From positions 20,001 through 40,000 of the forward strand of contig LUCW03000024.1 in NCBI GenBank assembly GCA_001586965.3: a DNA stretch of 20,000 nt. Reading direction: 5' to 3'. The DNA comes from Sphaeroforma sirkka (Eukaryota; Opisthokonta; Ichthyosporea; Ichthyophonida). Of this stretch, positions 1 to 10,139 are shown one piece after another. Below the pieces are notes generated by a model, which saw only the letters and a program-made list of their open reading frames with translations, searched no databases and was not told the DNA's origin. The stretch's first letter is position 1; every line of letters starts with the position of its first letter. The translations under genes and the position numbers were made by a program.

Positions 1-116
1 TATGGGTGTAGTCGGATCATTTAGGGTTTAGGGTTTTAGAAAAGCGATATGAAGGTATAGTCCAGTTCACAGCCTGTGCACCGTACCGTGTGCTATTATG
101 GCGGGACAGGTGCTAG

Positions 117-240
117 GTCCAACCACATGTCCCGTTCAACGTCACACGATTCACGCAAGATAAGATCACCAATCATTGTACACTAAATATCAGTGTAGCG
201 CTAATTATAGACAGTTCGTGGACCTGTTTGTATTGTACTG
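117..240 (+). CDS. Possible extracellular exon with N-glycosylation sites
   Basis: An open frame starts right after an AG at 115-116 and runs to a GTAAAG donor at 241. It reads VQPHVPFNVTRFTQDK, then NHCTLNISVALIIDSSW and CLYCTG. Two N-x-S/T sites (NVT, NIS) and three cysteines suit an extracellular segment. It ends in phase 1, which matches entry at 475. The acceptor has a poor pyrimidine tract, and a later AG near 208 could be used instead. The family is not recognised. It could belong to the 7TM gene or to another gene on the left. Confidence 0.3.
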
Positions 241-474
241 GTAAAGCATGCGTGGCTGTACCATCTGTCCTCCCACTGGTCCTCCTATGGATAGCTCTAG
301 CATATAGACGCCAAGAGCTCTGGACCTTGTACTTGCCATGATCTGATATGTATACTCAGCTTAGTCCTGTCTTATCTCGTTTGTGGGGAGTGTGCCATAG
401 TTATATACTGTTCTCCGTTTGGCTTATAAACCTACCTATCCATTTCACCAGATTCTCGGTACAGCCCACAACAG

Positions 475-578
475 GCAAGGTCAGGTGGGATGAAGCTATT
501 TATAGAATCACAACACTTAACGACGCACCGTCCCTGATTGCGGCAAAGGCAAAGGACTGCAAAAGCGATGTGGTCAAG
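475..578 (+). CDS. Probable exon, soluble domain segment
   Basis: The frame reads GKVRWDEAIYRITTLNDAPS followed by LIAAKAKDCKSDVVK, with a balanced residue mix unlike the low-complexity frames around it. The acceptor CACAACAG at 474 joins 240 in frame (g+gc gives Gly), and the donor AAG|GTCTGT at 579 leaves phase 0. An alternative acceptor after 451 would extend the frame upstream. Phase 0 at 578 fits direct splicing to 3481. The domain was not recognised; an extracellular ligand-binding fold is only a guess from the neighbouring 7TM exons. Confidence 0.45.
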
Positions 579-1029
579 GTCTGTGTCCTCCGTATCATCG
601 ATATGTATTAGTTACCTTTAGGGTTTTAAGGTTTGATTTAGGGTTTTGGGATTAAGGGTTTCAGGGTCAAGGTTTAGGGTCAAATTTTGTATATCTTCAT
701 CTGTGTTGGCTAGCTTTAGGAAAAGTTGTCTTGTATACCTTCGTGTGCTGCATCTGAATCCTTGTGCAGGCGAGGCTTGTGATGGAGTGTCGTGTTTTCG
801 AGTTGTTGTTCCTGTGCGGTGTGTTGTGGTACATTGCGTTAAGTTTCCCGCATATTCTCAGCATCTGCCATTGTTTGTTTGGGTGACGTTACCAAGTCAA
901 TCGAATAAGAGATTCAGAACAGTCTTCAGTTTCCCAAGCTCCCATGTCTGATCCTTTGTCTTTTTGAATCGTCCTGTATAGAAACCGCGGGACCCATCGT
1001 AACGAGGACATTCCTCGTTTTCTTTCCTA

Positions 1030-1465
1030 TTTTCCGTATCCAATTCGGATTGTTTCTGTTGCGAATCGCTGAAATTCTAACAGCCCAGAAACCTCAAACC
1101 CCAAAACCCCAGACCCTATACTAATTCAGGATTGGGACATTGAAGATCACATAGTGCTTCAATCCATTTTTGAAACGTTGAAGCCTGTAGGAAATTGTAG
1201 CCCAAAACCTAGTATTAATTTGTTCAGGATTGGTACGTTGCAGATTGTAAATTCCTTTAACTCAGTTTCGAACCGCTGAACTACAAAAAAAAGCGAATCC
1301 CAAACATTACACATATTCAGCATTGGGACTTTGGAGATTACACAATTATTAAATCCAGTTTCGGACCGCGAAAATACCAAATTTATGAAAAAACCCATAT
1401 TTTGCCTACTTTAGGATTGGGACGCGGAAGATTGCATATTCCTTCAATTTAACGGGCCGGTCCAG
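1030..1465. repeat. Diverged tandem repeat, period about 96 bp, about 4.5 copies
   Basis: The core TTCAGGATTGGGAC recurs at about 1125, 1223, 1316 and 1413, each followed by a GAAGATT-like block and a TTTCGAACCGCTGAA-like block about 50 bp later. A half copy containing GAATCGCTGAAATTC precedes the first at about 1060. The units differ by substitutions and small indels. Apparent reading frames here are by-products of the repeat. Confidence 0.7.
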
Positions 1466-1591
1466 CAAGTGTCGCTCACAAACACCTCTGATATCTACAA
1501 TTACCTCAACTTTAGCTGTGATTTGGGTGAGGTTTGTGAGTAGAATTACATACACGCATGTCACAGAACTGCCTTGCATTACCAACACGCA

Positions 1592-2425
1592 TATACATTT
1601 TTAGATGTCTACTTGTATACGTGTATTGTTTACTGATATGTATGCATGTGCACTATTTCGTCCATATGCTTGTACACTTATACAACTGTAGATATCTACT
1701 TGTATACGTGTATTGTTTACTGATATATATGTATGTGCACTATTTCATGTGCATATGCTTGTACACATATACATCTGTAGATATCTTCTTGCATACGTGT
1801 GTATTTGTTACTGATATGTATGTATGCGCACTATTCCATGTGCATATGCTTGTATACATATACATATGTAGATATCTACTTGTATACGTGTATTATTTAC
1901 TGATATGTATATATATGTGCATTATTTCATGTGCATATGTTTTTTTACAGATATATATATATATATATATATCTACTTGAATACGTGAGTTTTATACACT
2001 GGCATGTATGTGTGCGCGCTATCATATGTGCATATACTTGTACACACATACATCCGTATATAATCACTTGAATACGTGAGTGTTATATACTGGTATGTAT
2101 GTGTGCGCACTATTCCATGTGCATATGCTTGTACATATATACATCCGTATAACTCCCTACTTGTATGCGTGTGTGTATTATATACCGACATGTATGTGTG
2201 CGCACTATTCCATGTGCATATGCTTTTGTACATACATACATATGTATAACTCTACTTGTATACGTGTGTATTATATACTGACATGTATGTGTGCGCACTA
2301 TTCCATGTGCATATGCTTGTACATATATACATCTGTATAACTCTACTTGTATACGTGTGTATTATATACTGACATGTATGTGTGCGCACTATTCTATGTG
2401 CATATACTTGTACGCATGTTTTATA
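1592..2425. repeat. Minisatellite, period about 87-97 bp, nine copies
   Basis: The unit contains CTACTTGTATACGTGTATT, then ATGTATGTGTGCGCACTATT, then CATGTGCATATGCTTGTAC. CTTG-anchored copies start at 1612, 1699, 1788, 1879, 1976, 2067, 2160, 2255 and 2346. Later copies carry the self-complementary GTGCGCAC. The long low-complexity frames on both strands are repeat artefacts. Confidence 0.85.
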
Positions 2426-2429
2426 CTTG

Positions 2430-2785
2430 CGCATTAAAATATAGGCTGGTATTTTGCTCGTGTGCTGGGCATGCAGTATGAGTCTCGCAATCTGTAAGCA
2501 GTCATAGATACCGTGTGGCGTATAGACAGTCTAAATATCCGCATGTTCCTATGTCAGATGAACATACACACTCATTTAAAAACATGCCTACTCGTATGCA
2601 CTCACATACAAAATGCGCAAGTATTTAGGCTTTTCAATATCTACCCAGCTATATGCACATCCACATTCTACTTTCACGCATATATGCAGGTATATTAAAC
2701 GTCTGTGTGGCGGTGCAAGCATACACTCACGTGCGAAGCATGCGCTTATATGTAGGGATCCCATGACTACAAACCATACACATAC
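2430..2785. other. Unassigned stretch between minisatellite and TA tracts
   Basis: About 350 bp of mixed sequence with short CATA/CACA runs. No convincing exon or signal was found. Confidence 0.4.
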
Positions 2786-2789
2786 ATAT

Positions 2790-3330
<541 letters not shown>

Positions 3331-3480
3331 CTTTCAAAGTCTTCTATTGTAGGATCGAAAGTTGAATGTCTCACACAGATAACAACAGTTATACACCAAC
3401 TCATTCATATACAAACTTTACACATATACGTAGGGAGTTCTAAAATGTTCGGCATGTGGCATGGGTCCCAAACGCTTCAG

Positions 3481-3609
3481 CTGAGCTTCACAGAAATAGA
3501 CAGTTCTGTACCAGTGCCCATATACGATGTGCCGTGTACAGTGACTGCGCAAGGCATGCATATGAGCACTACGCATCAAGAAATGTCCAACACCTCTGCA
3601 CCACTATCG
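3481..3609 (+). CDS. Probable exon, extracellular segment before TM1
   Basis: The frame reads [19 protein letters not shown], then [14 protein letters not shown] and [10 protein letters not shown], ending at a strong GTAAGC donor (3610). It leaves in phase 0 and joins 4757 in frame. One N-glycosylation site (NTS) and one Cys suit an ectodomain. The frame stays open upstream to 3353, and acceptors after 3352 and 3433 would give longer forms; the acceptor CGCTTCAG at 3480 was chosen because it is phase 0 and so fits 578. An ATG at 3445 could be a start, but nothing there resembles a signal peptide. Confidence 0.55.
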
Positions 3610-3649
3610 GTAAGCACTTGCAAATGGATTAGTCTTCAAAAATGTATAT

Positions 3650-4110
<461 letters not shown>

Positions 4111-4756
4111 TTTATATACACATTTCATTAGGCTTTGGGCAGCTTGTCTCTCCAAGTTTGAAGTGTACTGACATATACGATAACTATCTCGTGAGCCATG
4201 TTTGGATTTTATCTGTATCCCTTTCCTTGAAATAGGATAGAATGTGCATAAATCCCAAAACCACAACTATTGCATCAGATGGAACGTAAGTCTGCTGAAT
4301 TTGGCCAATTTTTAGGAATGCCAGCATTAAGGTAGCACCTACACATGCATAGCACGATCTTCAATCATATTTGCAACCATAGTCTTCCTATACGACACCA
4401 CCTCTCCATGCCCAGGCAGAAGTCGATGCCAAGTTAACTCGAACTTCTTCTATGTATTTGTAGTTACTTGTCTCAATGTATTATCAATGTATTATCTGTG
4501 TTCCTATCCGGACGACTGAACGGGATGGACCACAGTGACCTTTTTCTCGCCGTGAGACTGTTTGTGTGTCTGCTGATCCCATTCCCTCTCGCGTATAGTC
4601 TTCCTATACAACATCACTCCCACATACAACACCATCAATACATCTTCACACCCACACCTGCACCTGACTCGTACTATCTATAACCATGCATACCTGTGCA
4701 CCTATACGTAAACCGTGCGCGATTCTATCTCAACATATGAGCCCGTTTCCTCGTAG

Positions 4757-4919
4757 GGCCACTGGGGTGTGGTGAATCCTGTGCCCTGGGCTGCCTCCCT
4801 TGCCATGGGTTTGTTCACAAGTGTTATCATCTGGGCCACCTTCGGCTTCCTGATTCACTACCGCCACCGCCGCCAATTCCGACAGGATGGGATTGTTTCA
4901 CATATACTGGTTCTCTTGG
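4757..4919 (+). CDS. 7TM gene exon: TM1 and start of TM2
   Basis: The acceptor TTTCCTCGTAG ends at 4756. The exon encodes GHWGVVNPVPWAA, then the helix SLAMGLFTSVIIWATFGFLI, then a basic first loop HYRHRRQFRQDG and the beginning of TM2 (IVSHILVLLG). The donor GTGTGT at 4920 leaves phase 1 and fits the two bases before LQMMAFF at 5216. The basic loop after the first helix implies an outside N-terminus under the positive-inside rule. Confidence 0.75.
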
Positions 4920-7900
4920 GTGTGTTGACCTGTGCTTGTGCTTGTGCTTGAGGAGATGCGGGCGTGTGTATGTGTAACATGACCATGCGCGCGTCTGTGC
5001 ATATGTCCGTTCTTGTGTGTATCGCATGCATAGGAGCTGAAATTCGTATCAATGGAAAGGCGTATGTACGTGGATGTGTTTGTGTGTGTATGGATGTGGT
5101 TGTTCACTGCGGTATGTTTGTGCAATGCATATACATATATATATATATATATATATATTAATATTTTCCTACGCTTTTACTAATAATTATTTGGTATGGT
5201 CTTGTCTACACTCAGGTTTGCAGATGATGGCGTTTTTTATGTTCCTGTGGGGAGATTTCGGGGGCAGTGCAAGCCACGTGCTGCTCAAATGTCAGTTACA
5301 GGTAAGCACAGCCGTGTGATGTCCTCTCGTATTCGCAGCCATAGTTTATTCGTTCCGTTCTACGTGAGTTGTGGTTTCGTAGTTTGATCGTAGTAATCGG
5401 TTGGTAACTCTGTTGTTTATATGTTGCTGTTTTCTACTTTGACCCCCATCCGTAATTTCATTGTTCCGTTTCTTGGGCTGTTGCTGTTGTGGATGCGTGA
5501 GTGGGCGTGATGAATTAGTGGCTATGCATACGCAGACGAGACTACGGCTACGCCCCATACACGCGCGTGGGGGGGTTTCTATCACTTGTTTTATTTGGTC
5601 TATGTTTTCCTGGTAGTTAAGTTTTCCTCCGTGAGTAAATATAAGCCTATACCGCGCATTACTAGAGAAAAGCCACCTACCACTTCAGCAGAGTATATAT
5701 ACAGACGCATGTTGAGATTTATAGACACACATACACTTGCTCGTGCAATAGACAAAGACATACATACACTTGAATATATCACACGGATTTGGCTGCTGTT
5801 TGGCTCGTGGCACTTAATCCTGGTGGCACTGTTCTTATACACATACACTTGATCATATCGCGCAGATTTGGCTGCTGTTTGGCTCGTGGCACTTAATCCT
5901 GGTGACACTTTTCCTGCGCAACCTGCGACTGCACGTCATATTCAACGGAGACCTACACCGCAGACTACGCACACGACAGATAATCACAAAGTGCGTTCTG
6001 TGACAGACGCTGTGTTATAGTACGCGTTACACTCAGTAGTGTGACATACGTTGTTGTCTGCTCTCTACTACATTTACGTTGATATGCTTTGGTTGGCACA
6101 TTCTGTGGCAGACGTTGTATTATAGTACGCGTTACACTCAGTAGTATGACATACGTTGTCGTCTGCTATCTACTTCAGTTACGTTGATATGCTTTGGTTG
6201 GTACGTTCTGTGCACACTCACACACACTCTCTCACTTCCTCTCTCACAAAACAAAACATACACACACTCACCCACTCATACTTGCTCACTAACACAAATA
6301 CACTCATACACACGCACCTACTCACAAACACACTCATACACACGCACTCACTCACAAACAATTCATACATGTATACATACATACATACATTCATACATAC
6401 ATACATACGTACATACATGAACGCACACACACACAAACACACTCATACACACGCACCCACTCACAAACACACCCCTCTCACATCCGCAGGGGCCTGAGCG
6501 GCTGGCGTCTGGTCGGATACCTCACACTGTCGTTTTTGCCACTGGCCATTATACTGCTGGGCTTCACTTTAACGGATGGCGTGGTGGTAGATTCTAACAG
6601 CCTGTGTGTGATCACCGAAGGGGGCTTCTATGTATTCCTGTGTCTGTTGATTATGGCGGGGGTGGCCGCGTTGAGTGTCATAGCCTTCAAAACGCGTACC
6701 ATTCCGCCCGAGTTCGGCGAAACAAGGCGAGTTATTGGTTGTGCCCTACACTTCCTCGTTTACCTACTTGCCCGTATATAGGTTTTTATGTTTATAGGGT
6801 TTTTTATGTATTTAGGATTCATATGTTATGTATGTAGGGTTTTTATGTATATAGGGGCTTTAAGCATATAGGGATTTAAAGTATATAGGTATATAGGAAC
6901 GTGTTGCTGGTAGTCGGGTTCTCCAAACATCGTTGCATGACTTCCATATGTGTGTGTGTTATTTGTAGCCGGTTATTCCATTAGTAGTCGGTGTTTCCAC
7001 AACATCGTTGTATGAATTTTATTTGCTAGTGTTTTAATGTGAGTGTTTATAGGTGAGTGTGCTACATGTTGGCGGTGATACTATAACATCGTTGTATGAC
7101 TTTCATATGTGAGTGTTTATATGCGAGTGTTTATATGTGAGTGTTTATGTGAGTGTGCTACTTGTTGTCGGCGTTTCCAGAACACCTTCGTATGTCCATT
7201 GGGCCTGTCCACTTGGCCTGTTGGAGGACTAGAAACTAAGGCTGTTTAATGTTGTCTTGTATGGGATGTTTTTGGGATATTTTTGATGAATGTGACTGCT
7301 ATTATTAACGCCCTCAACGCTCGCGCGATACCGCTTGAGTTTGGCTGACGCAAAAGTATTGGTCATGAAGTTTATATCAAATTCTTCATGGCAACTTGTA
7401 TCAGATAGTCTATCATTAAGTTCACCTATAAATAGCAATTTAGACTCGATCTTTAAATAGGAATCCAAACTCGGCCTATAAATAGCAATCCATACTCGAC
7501 GTATAAATAGCAATCCATACTCAACCTATAAATAGCAATCTATATTCAAGCTATACAAAGCAATCCATATTCAACCTATAAATAGCAATCCATATTCAAC
7601 CTATAAATAGCAATCCATATTCAACCTACAAATAGCAATACATGCTCAAACATGGACATGTGTGCACCATCTGCGTTGCTGTGGTAGCTGTTGTGATAGC
7701 GACGAACGGTCAGTCAATCTTCAATCAAATTGCTATGATAAATAGAGTTTATCAGGCTGAATACCACAGCTAACTCTACTTTCGCTCTTTTCTTGGTGCA
7801 GAGAGTTGTTCGTGTGCACGCTGTCTCTGGGAGGTGCATTGGTGTTCTCTGTAGTCACGGAGAGTGTGTTCAGCATCGGCGACCAATGGTCCAAGTTCAT

Positions 7901-10083
7901 GGCCTTCTTTGCGCTGTATCTGTGGATCGCAGTATCTCTGATGGGTCTATTACTCTGGCGAAAGTACCTGAAGGTATGTGTACAGGTACCTTTCAGAGAC
8001 TTGTACGCTCACTTACAGAGAATCAATATACATACATGCATCAATGGTAGTGACGCAGTGCCCCTCTCTATATTTGTAACCTGGAGTACGCATGGAGTGC
8101 CCCAGGGGTTAGCCGACCCAGCCACTCCCACAGTTATCTGATGTTACGCATCTGCTTGCCCCGTGTCTGTGTAGTTCTGGCGTAAATCCGATGCCAACGA
8201 CGACGACGTGACAGAGACGGACTATATCTCTGATGATGTCAACAACGTCAAGTTTCTAACGCGCAAATGGGCGCAGATACACCAGGAGCTTATGCGACTG
8301 GAAGAACGTCTAGAGGAGGCCAGGCGTGCTGCCGGACGGGGTGAGTGATATTTGCAGATCCATAGACGCGTGTGCATATTCCAGTAAAGAGCAATATCGA
8401 ACTGTGAAGTGTGAATGTAAGTATAGAATGTATATCTAGATGAATAAGGAACAAAGAGTGTGTATGTGTTCTGGTGAAAGGCATAGTATATCAGGAGTTC
8501 ATGCGACTGGAAGAATGCCTGGATAAGGCGAGGCATGCTGCCACGCCCAGCGTGGTGTGTTATATATGTATATGCGTATATGGGTTTAAAGCCGGAAGTG
8601 TGGATGTAGGTATATGTGCATCGTCTACATAGATATGGCACACAGAAGCGTGGATGTATTCCGAGGAAAGGCGCTAGTACACCAGAAGCTCATGAGACTG
8701 GAAGAACGCCTGGAGAAAACTTGGGTGGTAGAAGGGTGTGTTGTACTGTTCGCCTATGTATGTTACATGTATCTGGTTCGTTACTTCTTCTTCTTCTCTT
8801 TCGCTTCTGGCACTCGTGCATATAGAGCCATACCTCGTACTATAATCCCATCAGTTTGGCTCTGGCACACACGCAGGCGTCGTTGCGCTCTCTGCTGTCA
8901 AGCAAAAGTAAGAGAGTCCGAATGACTGGCCAAAGTTTAGTAGGTGTACATCTACGGGTGCGTGGCTTGGGAATCTTAGGATCAGCTCCGCCATGAACGC
9001 AGAATATGCGTAACCCATATATCAGTACCTAAGTACTCATCGATACTCAACAGATCTGTTTTTAACAATCCGCCAATCATGACACAGAGGCGGACCAAGA
9101 GAACAAGACAGTGGCGGACGATGACTTGCATGAGGCATGGTATACGTTTATAGGCTTCGTTGCGCGAGTAAGGCGCTTTTACAGACAAGTTATTGGCAAA
9201 CGTATGCGCAAGCGCATCAGTGTGGACCTCTCATCGCAGCCCATGGATGATGTAGCGTATAACACGGATGCAACGTTTATTGCTGACCCTGTCAACGCTG
9301 CTCACGGGTATGTATCTGGCTGGTCAAAAAGTTTCCGTGCACAAAGTTGTGCCAGTATCCGTTGTATCATGTGTAAATCGAGTATGGTTTTTAGCATATC
9401 TATATATAGATACATTGGTTTCAATTAGAGTGTCTGAAGTGCGTGGATACGCTTGCAGTGTTGTAGTGTTGACATCCTATTCGGTTGTGCGAGAACTGTA
9501 TATTGATAAATGCGAGTGCAGCTCGTATCTCACAGCAGAAGGGCTTTATCCATGCATTGTCGGCCATCTGCATAGTGCAACGAAATGTCAACCATGGATC
9601 AAGGCTCATGTTTTTCTCTACTGGATACGTGTAAAACGCGTGGTTGAGTCTAGGTTGGACTGCCATCGAGTATGTCAGAGCCTCGACACACTTTTCGTAT
9701 ACACTTAACTTGAGAAAGCACGGACGTGGTGGTATCGATGCTTAGATGACTGAAACTTGGTAATCACCGGTGTAGCTCGCATAATCGCATTCTTTTCCCA
9801 CCATTGCACTACATACATACACGAACATGCCGAGCTTGCAGCGGCGGCTTGTTCATTACAGGCCGAACCTGCTTACATACATCCGCATATGTATACAAGA
9901 CAACTCACAGCGTATATGCGGATTCCATTTGTATAAATTGGAATTGCTCTTGCAGTTGGACACTCGCGCATACTGTTGTATCTGCTGCAATATCCTTCTG
10001 CATCCATACTAGAACTCAGCACGTGTGCAGTGCGAGTATACCAATAAAGCTCTGTGTCGTGTGTGTGTGTGTACATACATGAG

Positions 10084-10139
<56 letters not shown>

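Larger units (their letters stand above)
20..700 (+). repeat. Scattered TTTAGGG-like telomere-type motifs
   Basis: TTTAGGGTTTAGGGTTTT lies near 20-40. A longer degenerate run of TTTAGGG, TTAAGG and TCAGGG variants spans about 614-688. Related G-strand motifs recur near 6775-6895 and 16607, and C-strand motifs near 1091-1117. These are interstitial, not a terminal array. Confidence 0.5.

Noticed and set aside
770-882. Hydrophobic frame after a GTGCAG acceptor (MECRVFELLFLCGVLWYIAL)
   Set aside because: It enters in phase 0 after 578, but no donor restores the phase needed at 3481, and the overlapping frame is equally open. Left unannotated.
1159-2434. Open frames on both strands within the tandem repeats
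   Set aside because: They follow the repeat unit and show no independent coding character.
4464-4551. Possible exon reading SGRLNGMDHSDLFLA with a GTGAGA donor
   Set aside because: It could join 4757 in phase, but its only acceptor (4463) needs phase 2 upstream, while 3609 leaves phase 0. Direct splicing 3609 to 4757 works without it.
7425-7650. CRISPR-like array
   Set aside because: The units are contiguous 25-bp repeats with no unique spacers, in a spliced eukaryotic gene.
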